The position numbers and the translations under genes were made by a program. A stretch of DNA of 36,502 nucleotides from JBEKHI01 sp050012355 (GTDB taxonomy: Bacteria > Actinomycetota > Actinomycetes > Streptosporangiales > Streptosporangiaceae). The notes below the pieces were generated by a model. The model saw nothing but the letters and a program-made list of their open reading frames with translations, was not told the origin of the DNA and did no database searches. This document shows, piece after piece, positions 1 through 9,262 of the stretch (the first letter of the stretch is position 1; the number at the start of each line of letters is the position of its first letter). The stretch lies in contig JBEKHI010000068.1 of the NCBI GenBank assembly GCA_050012355.1, positions 1 through 36,502 of the forward strand, read 5' to 3'.

Positions 1-1233
1 ATCGGCGTGTTCGGCACCCTGTGGGCGTACTTCATGCTGCATGACATCGGGGTGCGCAAGCACGCGCAGATGGACTGGTGGGGCAACCTGCTGTTCGCCG
101 CCGGCCTGATCGCCATCCTGGTCGGCATCACCTACGGCCTGCTGCCCTACGGCGGGCATCCGATGGGCTGGACCAACCCGTGGGTGCTCACCGCGCTGTT
201 CGGCGGCCTGGCGGTGCTGGTCATCTTCGTGTACGTCGAGACCAAGGTCGCCGAACCGCTGTTCCGTATCTCACTGTTCAGGATCCGGGCGTTCGCCGCC
301 GGGAACATCGCGAGCCTGATGCTGGCGATGGGCCGCGGCGGCATGCAGTTCATGCTGATCATCTGGCTGCAGGGCATCTGGCTGCCGCTGCACGGCTACA
401 GCTACAGCCAGACTCCGCTGTGGGCCGGCATCTACCTGGTGCCGTTGACGGTCGGCTTCCTGCTGGCCGCGCCGTTGTCCGGAATACTGTCCGACAAGTT
501 CGGTGCCAAGGCGTTCACCGTGGGCGGCGCGCTGCTGACGGGAACGGCCTTCCTGCTGCTGATATTCGTCCCGGTGGACTTCGCTTACTGGGAGTTCGCG
601 CTCGTCATCGCGCTCAATGGTTTCGGCTCCGGCCTGTTCTTCTCGCCGAACTGGGCGGAGATGATGAACTCCGTCCCGCCCGACCGGCGGGGGGCGGGTG
701 GCGGCATGATCGCCACCTTCCAGAACTCCGCGTTCGTGCTATCGATCGGTATCTTCTTCACCCTGATGGTGGCCGGCCTGTCCAGCAAACTCCCGGCGGC
801 CCTGTTCAGCGGGCTTACCACGCAGGGCATCCCGGCCGCCACGGCCGCGCCGATCTCGCACCTCCCTCCGATCGGCGTGCTGTTCGCCTCCTTCCTCGGC
901 TACAACCCGATGCAGCAACTGCTCGGCCCGCTGCTGCATCATCTGACCCCGGCGCACGCAGCCTACGTGGCCGGGCGGGAGTTTTTCCCGCACCTGATCA
1001 CGGCACCGTTCCACAGCGGTCTGGGCGTGGCCTTCGGGTTCGCCATCGCGGCCAACGTGATCGCGGCCATCGCCTCGGCACTGACGGGCCGTCGCACGCC
1101 GGTACCGGCCGCGCGCGAGTCGCTGGGTTACGAACTGGCCGCCGTGGCCGGCGAGGGCGGCTTCGAGCCCGGCGAACTCGTCGTCTCCGACATCCCGGAA
1201 GAGAGCGCCGAACCGCCCGACAAGTCCGACTAA
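1..1233 (+). CDS. DHA2-family MFS drug transporter, C-terminal part
   Basis: This is the 3' part of a membrane exporter gene; the reading frame is open to the left edge, so the true start lies outside the window. The visible ~410 residues begin at the conserved loop 'IGVFGTLWAYFMLHD', which in 14-helix EmrB/QacA (DHA2) proteins lies about one third into the protein. Several hydrophobic membrane segments follow, and the typical cytoplasmic motif-A-like loop 'GILSDKFGAKAF' (around residues 159-170). The protein ends in a hydrophilic acidic tail rich in Glu and Pro. Known members expel drugs or other small amphipathic compounds using the proton gradient; the substrate here is unknown. No downstream gene is close enough to share an operon. 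Family assignment is firm, function within the family is not. Confidence 0.9.
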   Translation: MGVFGTLWAYFMLHDIGVRKHAQMDWWGNLLFAAGLIAILVGITYGLLPYGGHPMGWTNPWVLTALFGGLAVLVIFVYVETKVAEPLFRISLFRIRAFAAGNIASLMLAMGRGGMQFMLIIWLQGIWLPLHGYSYSQTPLWAGIYLVPLTVGFLLAAPLSGILSDKFGAKAFTVGGALLTGTAFLLLIFVPVDFAYWEFALVIALNGFGSGLFFSPNWAEMMNSVPPDRRGAGGGMIATFQNSAFVLSIGIFFTLMVAGLSSKLPAALFSGLTTQGIPAATAAPISHLPPIGVLFASFLGYNPMQQLLGPLLHHLTPAHAAYVAGREFFPHLITAPFHSGLGVAFGFAIAANVIAAIASALTGRRTPVPAARESLGYELAAVAGEGGFEPGELVVSDIPEESAEPPDKSD

Positions 1234-1392
1234 GGCGCACCACCGGCGCTTCGAGTGCGGCTTCGGCCTGCTGGGCGGCGGGGACGAGTTCTCCGCCGCG
1301 CAGGAAAACACCACTGTGTATCAGCACAGCAGGCTGGTGACGACCGACTGCCCTCGGCTGGCTCGCCGCCGACCGAGAAATCCGCGACCCGC

Positions 1393-1419
1393 AGCCCGCC
1401 CAGCAGACCGGGGCGGGCT
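1393..1419 (+). terminator. Hairpin, candidate terminator after the MFS gene
   Basis: A perfect 9-bp inverted repeat (AGCCCGCCC / GGGCGGGCT) encloses a 9-nt loop, about 160 nt past the MFS stop. There is no T-run, which is common for terminators in high-GC actinobacteria. The rest of the 1234-1749 gap shows no convincing gene; its short open frames have no ribosome-binding site or recognisable domain. Confidence 0.45.
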
Positions 1420-1712
1420 CGGGGATGGGGCCGCGACGTTATGGTCGGAAATTTCGCGCGGGACCACTGAGATGGGCGGGCCGGCTACGGCGTCGCGCCC
1501 ACCGGGGACCGCCAGGCCGGTTTCCGCCGGGGCCAAGCACGGCCAGCAGCTTGGCGTACATGCCGGCGGAGGTTCGGGAACGTTGTTCAGCTGGCGTCTT
1601 GTTGGTTGCGCGCGTTTTGTTCCTCGGTCTGGCGACGGACAGGACGACAAGGATGGCCCGATGAACGCTCTCGGTGAAACATACGATGCAGCGGACACTG
1701 TTCTGTTAGTAT

Positions 1713-1728
1713 TCGAATATATAAACGA
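1713..1728 (+). promoter_or_regulatory. Weak LexA (SOS) box-like motif before HNH gene
   Basis: The 16-bp stretch TCGAATATATAAACGA has the length and left half of the actinobacterial SOS box TCGAAC-N4-GTTCGA (left half 5 of 6, right half only 3 of 6). It lies in an unusually AT-rich patch just upstream of the DUF222-HNH gene, and the TATATAAA could equally be part of a -10 element. Mycobacterial 13E12 genes of this family include DNA-damage-inducible members, which is why the motif is worth noting. It is degenerate and may be chance. Confidence 0.25.
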
Positions 1729-1749
1729 TACGGGAAGGGGATGGTCCGC

Positions 1750-3231
1750 ATGGGGGGGTGGACTCAGGGCGGGGACCTCGATACCGCTAGGCCGTCGGCG
1801 GCGCTGGTTACGGCTCTGGATAAGGCGGCCGGGCCGGGGCGGCGCTGCCCAGGGCTGACCGACGGTGAGGTGACCGGGGTGCTGGGCCGGTGGGCAGCGT
1901 GCGAGGCATGGGCGCTGTCGGGCAAGCTCGCTACCGTCACCGAGCTGGTGCGGCGCCGCGGGCTGCCGGGCACCGCGCGGCACGCCGGAGTGCCGTCGGC
2001 GTGGGATGACACGCTGACCGAGGAGATCGCCCTCGCACTAGGTATGTCGCGTCCGGCGACGATGAAGCTAATCGATCTGGCGGTCGCGCTGGCCACCCGG
2101 CTAGACGCCACCGCCGCCGCGCTGGAGGCGGGCGAGGCCGATTACCTGAAGGCGAAGATCATCGCCGAAGCGACCAGCGTCTTGGATGACGAGGCCGCCG
2201 GGAACGCGGAGAAGCTGGCGCTGATGTGGGCGGGTGGCTCGTTCACGGGCAAGACCCCGGGAGAGATCGGCAAGCTGATCGACCGGGCCGCCATCGCGGC
2301 GGATCCCCAGGCGGCCGAGAACCGGCGTAAGGCGGCAGAGAAGACAGCGCGGGTGGAGACCTGGCGGGAGACCACCGGAACCATGGCGCTGGCGGCCACC
2401 GGCCTGAACCCCGAGGTCGCGATGGAAGCCGAGCAGGCCATCCAGGACACGGCCGCCGCGTACAAGAAAGCGGGCATGGCCGACGGGATCGACAGCCTGC
2501 GAGCCCGGGCGATGACCGACAAGATCCTCGGCAAGAATCCGCTTAGCGGGGACAGTAAGGACCGAGGGTTCAGGGCTGACGCCCATCTGACCCTCCCGGT
2601 GATGTTCCTGCCCCTTCTGACCCTGCTAGGCCTGGCGGACAACCCGGGCGAAGCGGACGGATGGGGCGCCTTGGACGCCGGGCTCGTCCGAGACCTGGCC
2701 AGCCGGGCCGCCGCGGCGGGGGCGGCGAGCCGGTGGCACCTGACCCTGGTCGACGAGCACGGATGGGCCGTAGGTCATGGATGTGACCCCGCCAAGCGCG
2801 GAACGAAAACCAGCAAAACGGAAACCGAGGGCGCGGGCTGGGAGGATAGCACCTGGACCGTCAACCTGCCGGGAGGAGACACCAGGACCTTTACCCTCAA
2901 CCCGATCCCGGTCTGGGACTGCGATCACCGTTATGAGACCGCCGGGCACGACCCGTCCCCGCTGCTGCGGCACCTGACCGAGGTCCGGGACGGGACCTGC
3001 GTGCAAGCCGGCTGCCGACGGCCCGCGGCCCGGTGTGACTTCGAGCATGCCATCCCGTTCGAACAGGGCGGAAAGACGTGTGGCTGCAACGGAAGCCCTA
3101 AGTGCCGACGCGATCATCAGATTAAGCAGGCCATCAACTGGCAGGCCATCCAGATCGCCCCTGGATTCCACCAATGGATCACCCCGAGCGGGCGCGCTTA
3201 CCTCAGCCAGCCCAGGCAATACCCCGCCTGA
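1750..3231 (+). CDS. DUF222 / 13E12-type HNH endonuclease domain protein
   Basis: About 493 residues. The N-terminal two thirds form the helical DUF222 (13E12 repeat) region. The C-terminal ~80 residues form an HNH nuclease-like zinc finger: a Cys-x4-Cys pair in 'GTCVQAGC', then 'CDFEHAIPF' supplying the catalytic-type His, then 'CGCNGSPKCRRDH' with the second Cys pair, Asn and final His. These genes occur in many dispersed copies in actinobacterial genomes and are often linked to mobile repeats; their biological role is unsettled. An ATG at 1741 is directly preceded by GGAAGGGG with no spacing, whereas the ATG at 1750 has the same Shine-Dalgarno at 9 nt, so 1750 is preferred. It is a stand-alone gene. 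Family call is strong; nuclease activity is inferred from the conserved residues. Confidence 0.88.
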   Translation: MGGWTQGGDLDTARPSAALVTALDKAAGPGRRCPGLTDGEVTGVLGRWAACEAWALSGKLATVTELVRRRGLPGTARHAGVPSAWDDTLTEEIALALGMSRPATMKLIDLAVALATRLDATAAALEAGEADYLKAKIIAEATSVLDDEAAGNAEKLALMWAGGSFTGKTPGEIGKLIDRAAIAADPQAAENRRKAAEKTARVETWRETTGTMALAATGLNPEVAMEAEQAIQDTAAAYKKAGMADGIDSLRARAMTDKILGKNPLSGDSKDRGFRADAHLTLPVMFLPLLTLLGLADNPGEADGWGALDAGLVRDLASRAAAAGAASRWHLTLVDEHGWAVGHGCDPAKRGTKTSKTETEGAGWEDSTWTVNLPGGDTRTFTLNPIPVWDCDHRYETAGHDPSPLLRHLTEVRDGTCVQAGCRRPAARCDFEHAIPFEQGGKTCGCNGSPKCRRDHQIKQAINWQAIQIAPGFHQWITPSGRAYLSQPRQYPA

Positions 3232-3390
3232 CCAGGCGGTTATGGTTCCCGTGATGACGGCCTGCTGACCCTGCGCCACGACCCACAGGCCCGGGCGAAG
3301 GCCTCATCGACAAGTTCTTGGGCCGCGCGGCCGCGGGTAGGCTCGCGTGTTGTCGCATATATCCACTGAACCAGCTCAAAGGACAGTTAA

Positions 3391-4254
3391 ATGCCACTTT
3401 TCAGCAACAAACCGGCCGACGATACGGCCACCTGGGAGCCGCAGGCCGCGGACGGCAGGCTGGCCCACACCGCGGGCGCCGATCCGGCGGGCGTTTTCAC
3501 CTCCGACTTGTCGGTGTCCGAGTACGCGCTGCTCGGCGAGGCCGGGTTCGAGCCGCTGGGCTTCGTGGTCGGATCGTCCATCTATCACATTGGCCTGCAG
3601 GTCGGACGATGGTCGCAGAACCAGGAACTGCAGGTGCTGACGCAGGCGATGTACAGCGCCAGGGAACTGGCCATGGCCAGGATGCGGTCGGAGGCCGACC
3701 ACCTCGGCTCTGACGGCATCGTCGGCGTTCAGCTGAGGATGCAGAGCTACGTGTGGGGCCAAGACGTCCTGGAGTTCATCGCTACCGGGACCGCGGTGCG
3801 GGCGCTGGGCAGCGACGGCACTGGGACAGGAGGCGCCCACCGGGCCCCCGACGGCCGGGCGTTCACCTCGGACCTGTCGGTTCAGGATTTCTTCCGGCTG
3901 CTGGCCGCCGGCTCGGTGCCGGTGGCGTTCGTGCTCGGAACCTGCGTGTACCACATCGCCCATCAGTCGGCGATGCAGTCACTGCGCCAGGCAGGCCAGA
4001 ACCAGGAGATGGTGATCTTCACCCAGGGCATCTACGAGGCCCGCGAACTGGCCCTCAACCGGATGCAGGCGGAGGCGACACAGGGGCAGGCCTCCGGCAT
4101 CGTCGGGGTGAACGTCGCGGTCAGCAATCACGTCTGGGGCGAGCACGCTACCGAATTTCTCGCCACCGGGACCGCCATCCGGCGGCTCGCCGATGAGCAC
4201 CGGCTCCCCGAGACCTCGCCGAAGCCCACCTTCACCTTGGGGCTCGACAACTAG
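3391..4254 (+). CDS. Tandem YbjQ-like (DUF74) protein
   Basis: A 287-residue soluble protein built from two homologous halves (about residues 30-150 and 153-280). Each starts with 'FTSDLSV' and contains 'Y(S/E)ARELA..RM..EA' followed by 'GIVGV' and '(E)F(I/L)ATGTA(V/I)R'. The halves clearly arose by internal duplication. The pattern is that of the YbjQ/heavy-metal-binding family (PF01906), whose single-domain members form pentamers of unknown function; the metal-binding name rests on weak evidence. A good ribosome site (AAAGGAC) precedes the ATG. A GATCC-type operon partner is absent: the next gene runs towards it, with a hairpin between. No signal peptide or membrane segment is visible, so it is likely cytoplasmic. 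Confidence 0.8.
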   Translation: MPLFSNKPADDTATWEPQAADGRLAHTAGADPAGVFTSDLSVSEYALLGEAGFEPLGFVVGSSIYHIGLQVGRWSQNQELQVLTQAMYSARELAMARMRSEADHLGSDGIVGVQLRMQSYVWGQDVLEFIATGTAVRALGSDGTGTGGAHRAPDGRAFTSDLSVQDFFRLLAAGSVPVAFVLGTCVYHIAHQSAMQSLRQAGQNQEMVIFTQGIYEARELALNRMQAEATQGQASGIVGVNVAVSNHVWGEHATEFLATGTAIRRLADEHRLPETSPKPTFTLGLDN

Positions 4255-4273
4255 CCGCGGCCGGATATGACAG

Positions 4274-4303
4274 CGCCCCCGGGAGCATGTGCTCACGAGG
4301 GCG
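4274..4303. terminator. Hairpin between convergent genes
   Basis: A 14-bp inverted repeat with 12 of 14 pairs matching (left arm CGCCCCCGGGAGCA, right arm TGCTCACGAGGGCG) and a 2-nt loop sits just after the YbjQ-like gene. It faces the convergent iron-permease-like gene and could terminate transcription from either side. A second short repeat (GCCGTG / CACGGC) follows it. Confidence 0.5.
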
Positions 4304-4457
4304 TGCCGTGGCCGATACGTAGGTCGCCTCACGGCGAAAGGCTCAACATGGCTCCAGCCGAACGGTATTCCATGAAGGCAGTGATTAGGCCCGGGGGACA
4401 CTAACGCATCGGCACGAGTGAAGAACGCGAGGCCGGCCAGAGCTATTCCAGCCCGGG

Positions 4458-4958
4458 CTAAGCAGTTCCGGAAGCCCCTGCGCACACCGCCGCGTGGATC
4501 TGACGGGACAGGTTCTCCACTGTCTTAGTCAGCTCGAGGTTCTGCGCGAGCAAGTCCCCGAGCTGGTTAGTCAGGGTCGTGTTCTGCGCGAGTGACTGGC
4601 CGAGCCCGGCCTCCACCTCGGCAATCTGATGACCCTGCTGGCTGATCCGGGCGAGGGTCGTCTCGAGGTTCCGCTCGCTGCGGTTCGACGCGGCGGCCAC
4701 CAGGAAGCCGATGAACAGCTCAGCGACGGTCGTGACCAAGTTCAGCGGGAAGTTGAATCCCTGACTGGTGAACCATGCGGGCAGCCAGGTTCCACTCGCT
4801 ATGTGGGACCCCCCGAGAGCGAAGACGGCCGTCCAGGCGACCACCGCGACGAGCCAGATGACGATGTTGGTGGGCCGTCCCATCGCCGCGGAGACGTAAT
4901 CCGCGACCTTAAGGAAGGCTGATTCTCTCTCCGGGACGGTTGCCGGCACAGCGGTCAT
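4458..4958 (-). CDS. Low-affinity iron permease-like small membrane protein
   Basis: A 166-residue protein with two hydrophobic segments (roughly residues 27-48 and 66-85). Between and after them is the pattern 'AAMGRPTNIVIWLVAVVAW ... FPLNLVTTVAELFIGFLVAAASNRSERNLET', matching the low-affinity iron permease family (PF04120), in which a short 'N..TT..TF...L.Q..Q.R' block follows the second helix. The C-terminal ~75 residues are a heptad-like, Leu/Gln-rich coiled coil. The ATG at 4958 is preceded by GGAAAGGA at suitable distance; a longer frame to 5069 lacks such a site. Iron transport by bacterial members is unproven, so the name indicates family only. It is transcribed alone. Confidence 0.72.
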   Translation of the reverse strand: MTAVPATVPERESAFLKVADYVSAAMGRPTNIVIWLVAVVAWTAVFALGGSHIASGTWLPAWFTSQGFNFPLNLVTTVAELFIGFLVAAASNRSERNLETTLARISQQGHQIAEVEAGLGQSLAQNTTLTNQLGDLLAQNLELTKTVENLSRQIHAAVCAGASGTA

Positions 4959-5127
4959 AGCGGATCCTTTCCAAGCGCAGCAGACAGCACGAACCGTACC
5001 GGAACCCTCCAGAAACCGCAGATTACGCGGCGCTGGCCGCGAGCGCGGGGAGGGGCGTCGATGACTCATCGATGCCCCTCTATGGGCGTCAATGTGACAT
5101 CGCTGCCCTTAGCTCCACCCGCGGCGG

Positions 5128-7878
5128 TCAGTCGTTATCGGGGGTGGCCAGCCGGGCTAGCTGGACGCGGGTGGTGATGCTGAGTTTGCGGAAGACCTTG
5201 TGCAGGTGGTACTCCACGGTCGCGGCGCTGATGAAGAGCCGCGCGGCGATCTCGGCGTTGGTGGCGCCTTCGCCGGCCAGCCGGGCGATCTGCGTCTCCT
5301 GCGGGGTGAGCACCTCGTCCGCCCCGCCGGGGGCGCGCCGGGTGGCGTGCTCGCCGGTCGCGCGGAGCTCGGCCCGGGCGCGGCTGGCGAAGGCCGCCAT
5401 GCCCAGCCGCTCGAACAGCTGGAAGGCGGTGCGGAGCTGCCCGCGGGCATCGCGGCGGCGCCGCCGACGACGGAGCCACTCTCCGTACACGAGATGCGCC
5501 CGGGCTAGTTCCGGTGCGATCCGGGTCTGCCGCAGGTGTTCGATGGCCAGCTGATAATCCGCTTCAGCCTGACCGTCGTCGGCTAGCAGCGCCCGGCACC
5601 GGGCCAGCAGTCCCAGGGCCCAGTGCGTGCCGGTGGCCAGCGCCCAGGGTTCCAACGCCGCCAAGGCGGCCGCCGCGGTCTCGCGCTCGCCGCTTCTGAC
5701 CGCGGCCTCAACCACCTCGGTCACCGCGCCGAACTCCAGCACGTCCTGGTAAAGCTGGTTCTCCCGCGCGTGGCGCAACGCGGCGGCGTAGTTGCCCAGG
5801 CCCAGTTCGAGTACCGCCAGCGCGCGATGCACACCCCGGGCGGCGTTTCCCTCTCCCCGCTCGGTGAACTCACCAAGCAGCCGGGCGGCCAGCGGCCGGA
5901 TGTCGGCCTCGCGGCCCTGCCAGGCCAGTCCCCACAGCTTCACCCAGACGAAGCTGCCCAGGTAGGCCCGGTAACCAGTGGCTTCTGACAGCACCCACCC
6001 TTCGGCCAAGGTGGCATCGGAGTCGGTGAACCGGCCCTCCTCGATCTGGACGGTCAGCTGGACGGTGAGCGCCACCAGCAGGGCGGCGAGCGCGCCCCGG
6101 TCACGCAGCTCGGCTACCCACCGGCGCTCCAGCTCGTGGCGGGCGGCGTCGTCGTGCAGCAAGCCCGCAGCGGTGGTGATGGCCAGGAAATACGGCAAGG
6201 TCTCGTCCGGGATCGGCCGGTCGCCGGCCAGCGGCGCGATCGCCTGGCGAAGCAGCGCGGCGCCGTCCGCGTAGCGACGCTCGGCCAGGGCGGCATAGCC
6301 GTCCAGCAACAGGTCGGCCACGTCCTTCTCGCCGTCCGCCGCCGAGGCCGCCTGGACCATCTCCAGGACGCGGGCCGTTCCGGCGCCGGCATCGCCGGAC
6401 AGCTGCGCGGCCGCGAACGCGTTCAGCAAGGTGTCCACCGCGAGGCGTGAGTCCAGCGGCTGGAGCAATGCCGCCGCTTCCAGCAGCACCGTGGTCGCCT
6501 CGGGCATCCGCCCGGCCGCGTACAAGGTCAGGCCCGCAATCCGCCGGGCCTTGGCCCGGGCCAGCGGACCAGCCAGGTCCGGACCAGCGCGACCGGCCAG
6601 TATCCCCGCGGCCGGTACGTCCCCGGCCACTAGGCGCGCCTCGGCCGCCTCTAGCAGCCGGTGCGCCCGCTGCCCAGCATCGGGAGTCAGCTCGGCGGCG
6701 CGCTCCAGGAACGCCGCGCTGCTCACCCACCCGCCGCGGGCCCGCGCTCGCCCGGCCGACTCCTCCAGCCCGGCGGCGACCTCCTCATCCGGGCCCAGTG
6801 CGGCGGCGGCCAGGTGCCAGGCCCGTCGGTCGGGCTGCGCCACCGGGTCGGTAACCACCGCCAGCGCTTCATGCGCACGGCGCCGGACCGCGCCCGAGGC
6901 AGCGTAGTAGGCGGCCGACCGCATCAGCGGATGCCGGAACAGCGGTCGCGGATCCCAGGACAGCAGCCGGCCTGCCGCCGGGATGTCCGCCGCGTCCGGA
7001 TCGATGCCCAGGTGGCGAGCCGCCCGCCAGATTTTGCCCTGATCGCCGAGCTGATCGGCGGCCGCCAGCAGCATCAGCAGCCGGGTGTCGTCGGGCAGCG
7101 CCCGCACCCGCGCCAGGTACAGCTCCTTCAGCCGTCCGCCGAACCGCAGCGGCCCCCGCAACGGTGTCGTCCCCGTCAGCTGCCCGGCCGTCAGCTCCCC
7201 CGCGAACTCCTTCAAGGCCAGCGGATTTCCCGCTGTCTCGGCTACCAGCAGCGTCACCACCCGCGGGTCCACCGGCACGCCCGCAACTGCCGCCAGCAGT
7301 TCCTCGGCCGCCTCTTCCGGCAACCCGCCGACCACTAGCTCCGGCAGCCCCTCGAGCGTTGCCCGCCCCTCATCCTCGGTCCGCACGGCGAAAAGCATGC
7401 CAACCGGATCCGCGAGCAGACGACGGCTGACGAACGCCAGCACCTCCACCGACGCCCGGTCCAGCCACTGTGCGTTGTCAACGATGATGAGCAGCGGCAC
7501 GCTGGCCGCGACCTCAGAAAGGAGGGTGAGTGTGGCCAGGCCAACCATGAACCGGTCCGGCGCTGGGCTCGACGCCAGCCCGAACGCCGCCTGCAGCGCC
7601 TGTCGCTGCGGCACCGGCAGCCGATCCACCCCGGGCAGGAACGGCACCAGCAACTGATGCAGTCCCGCGAACCCCAGGTCCATCTCCGACTCGGCCCCGG
7701 CCACCCGGGCTACCTGCAGGTCGCTGGCCTGCCCGGATGCGTACTCGAGGAGCGCCGTCTTCCCGATCCCCGCCTCACCTCGCAGCACCAGCACGCCGCT
7801 CAGCCCGTCCCTGATGGCCGCCAGCATCCCGTCCAGTGCACCGGATTCCGCCACCCGGTCAACTAGCGTTCCGATCAC
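5128..7878 (-). CDS. LuxR-family LAL regulator with AAA-type ATPase domain
   Basis: A 916-residue transcription regulator of the large ATP-binding LuxR (LAL) type. The N-terminus carries Walker A 'GEAGIGKTALL' (about residues 34-44) and Walker B-like 'LLIIVDNAQWLD'. The middle ~550 residues are alanine/leucine-rich TPR-like helices. The C-terminal ~60 residues are the LuxR helix-turn-helix 'LTPQETQIARLAGEGATNAE...ATVEYHLHKVFRKL'. LAL proteins usually activate nearby catabolic or antibiotic genes in response to a ligand. The GTG at 7878 follows GGGAGAGGG; the frame is open to 8025 but that would overlap the LysR gene upstream. It lies 92 nt behind that LysR gene in the same direction, so co-transcription is possible. 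Confidence 0.88.
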   Translation of the reverse strand: MIGTLVDRVAESGALDGMLAAIRDGLSGVLVLRGEAGIGKTALLEYASGQASDLQVARVAGAESEMDLGFAGLHQLLVPFLPGVDRLPVPQRQALQAAFGLASSPAPDRFMVGLATLTLLSEVAASVPLLIIVDNAQWLDRASVEVLAFVSRRLLADPVGMLFAVRTEDEGRATLEGLPELVVGGLPEEAAEELLAAVAGVPVDPRVVTLLVAETAGNPLALKEFAGELTAGQLTGTTPLRGPLRFGGRLKELYLARVRALPDDTRLLMLLAAADQLGDQGKIWRAARHLGIDPDAADIPAAGRLLSWDPRPLFRHPLMRSAAYYAASGAVRRRAHEALAVVTDPVAQPDRRAWHLAAAALGPDEEVAAGLEESAGRARARGGWVSSAAFLERAAELTPDAGQRAHRLLEAAEARLVAGDVPAAGILAGRAGPDLAGPLARAKARRIAGLTLYAAGRMPEATTVLLEAAALLQPLDSRLAVDTLLNAFAAAQLSGDAGAGTARVLEMVQAASAADGEKDVADLLLDGYAALAERRYADGAALLRQAIAPLAGDRPIPDETLPYFLAITTAAGLLHDDAARHELERRWVAELRDRGALAALLVALTVQLTVQIEEGRFTDSDATLAEGWVLSEATGYRAYLGSFVWVKLWGLAWQGREADIRPLAARLLGEFTERGEGNAARGVHRALAVLELGLGNYAAALRHARENQLYQDVLEFGAVTEVVEAAVRSGERETAAAALAALEPWALATGTHWALGLLARCRALLADDGQAEADYQLAIEHLRQTRIAPELARAHLVYGEWLRRRRRRRDARGQLRTAFQLFERLGMAAFASRARAELRATGEHATRRAPGGADEVLTPQETQIARLAGEGATNAEIAARLFISAATVEYHLHKVFRKLSITTRVQLARLATPDND

Positions 7879-7970
7879 TCTGCCCTCTCCCGCCGACGGG
7901 GAACCATCGAACCACCATGATCGCTCGGCCGTTCCCTGGGGACGGCCACCGGGTGGAGAGATCGGCGGCC

Positions 7971-8957
7971 CTACGTGATCTCGAAGAGGATCTGCTGGAG
8001 CGGGCGGGGCAGGTCCCGGTTCCACACCAGTGCGGCGGCCGCGGTCAGCTGATGACCGTCGACGCGGACCCGGACCATGCCGAAGGTGCCGGCCGGATCA
8101 GACGGACCGCCGGAGTCCGCCGGTGCGTTGGTGACCGCGGTGGGACCGGTCAGTACGGCGGCGGGCTTGCCCGCGCTCGCAGCAAAGGCCAGGACCATCC
8201 GCAGTGAGTGCCGCAGCGGCGGATCGGTGAACTCAAAGCGCGGGTCGGCCGCTCGCAGCACCCGGGCCCAGGCATCGTAGGTTCCCGCCTCGACGCGCCG
8301 CGGGCCGTGAATCACCTCCATGCTGGCCAGCTCGCCCAGACCGATGCGGCCGCGGTCCGCCGCCGGATGCGACGCGGGAACCCACACGTCGGGCTCGAAT
8401 TCTCCCAGGACCATCACGTCGAGCAGGTCGGCCAGCGCCTCCGCGCTGGTCGTCAGCCAGCCCAGGCCCGCGTCGGCGCGGCATTGCCTGATGAGCGAGA
8501 ATTCGGCGTCCAGCGGCGTTTCCAGCCAGACGACCTCGACATCCGCGGCCGCCGCGGCCGACCGCAGCGCCGACGCGGCCCCGACCGCGAGACCATCCGG
8601 CAGCCTGGGTGGCACCACCATGCGCAGCCGCTGCCGTCCGAGGCCCGCCGCTTGCCGGGTCCGGTTCACCTCGTGATCGACCATGGACAGTACATTCCGC
8701 GACGCGTCCAGCAGCACGATGCCCGCCGTGGTCAACCGCAGGCCCTCGCGCCGTCGCTGGAGCAGTGGTGCGCCGACGATTTCCTCCAGCCGCCGGATCT
8801 GCTGGCTCAGGGTCGGCTGCGCGATGAACATCCGATCCGCGGCGTGGGTGAAACTACCCGCGTCGGCGACAGCTACGAAATAACGCAGATGCCGCAGCTC
8901 GATAGCCGCGGGCGCACCCACGGCCTGGTTGGCCAGGCGCTGCTGTACTGGCTTCAT
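7971..8957 (-). CDS. LysR-family transcription regulator
   Basis: About 328 residues. The N-terminal winged helix-turn-helix is classical: 'IELRHLRYFVAVADAGSFTHAADRMFIAQPTLSQQIRRLEEIVGAPLLQRR', ending in the linker helix. The remaining ~230 residues resemble the two-lobed LysR effector-binding fold, though with several Ala/Pro-rich stretches. Such proteins bind a small co-inducer and often control a divergent gene; the divergent neighbour here is the STAS gene about 300 bp away. The ATG at 8957 is taken as start (GGGTGG upstream); a GTG three codons earlier is equally possible. Effector and regulon are unknown. Confidence 0.88.
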   Translation of the reverse strand: MKPVQQRLANQAVGAPAAIELRHLRYFVAVADAGSFTHAADRMFIAQPTLSQQIRRLEEIVGAPLLQRRREGLRLTTAGIVLLDASRNVLSMVDHEVNRTRQAAGLGRQRLRMVVPPRLPDGLAVGAASALRSAAAAADVEVVWLETPLDAEFSLIRQCRADAGLGWLTTSAEALADLLDVMVLGEFEPDVWVPASHPAADRGRIGLGELASMEVIHGPRRVEAGTYDAWARVLRAADPRFEFTDPPLRHSLRMVLAFAASAGKPAAVLTGPTAVTNAPADSGGPSDPAGTFGMVRVRVDGHQLTAAAALVWNRDLPRPLQQILFEIT

Positions 8958-9027
8958 GTCCGCCACCCGCGTGTTGTGGTGTACCTACTTCAACTACTCG
9001 CATCGTGTCGGGCGCCGAGCCAGCATC

Positions 9028-9041
9028 GAATCCACGGATTC
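9028..9041. promoter_or_regulatory. 14-bp palindrome in the LysR-STAS divergent region
   Basis: GAATCCACGGATTC is a perfect 6-bp inverted repeat with a 2-bp centre, located about 70 nt upstream of the LysR start. Its position fits an operator for the divergent pair, perhaps the LysR protein's own site, but it lacks the classical T-N11-A signature. Confidence 0.3.
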
Positions 9042-9262
9042 CTTAGTCTCACCGGTCAGATCCCCTAGGGCAGAGGGGGCCCCGGCTCGGCTGACGCGAT
9101 CCTCATCGGGCGGGATCAGCTAAAGGGCGCGGCGGTGGACTAGGTGTTTCATGGATGCGATGCCCGAACGTGGCTGGTTAGACGGCGGAGCATAGCCCCC
9201 GGCAATGGCCCGGTAGGAAGCGCCTTTTCCACTGCTGAGGCGAACGATGGTGAACTAGACCG

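Noticed and set aside
78..1340. A 420-residue open frame overlapping the MFS gene
   Set aside because: Its translation is Arg/Pro/Gly-rich without any family pattern, and it overlaps a convincing membrane transporter; it is a GC-rich shadow frame.
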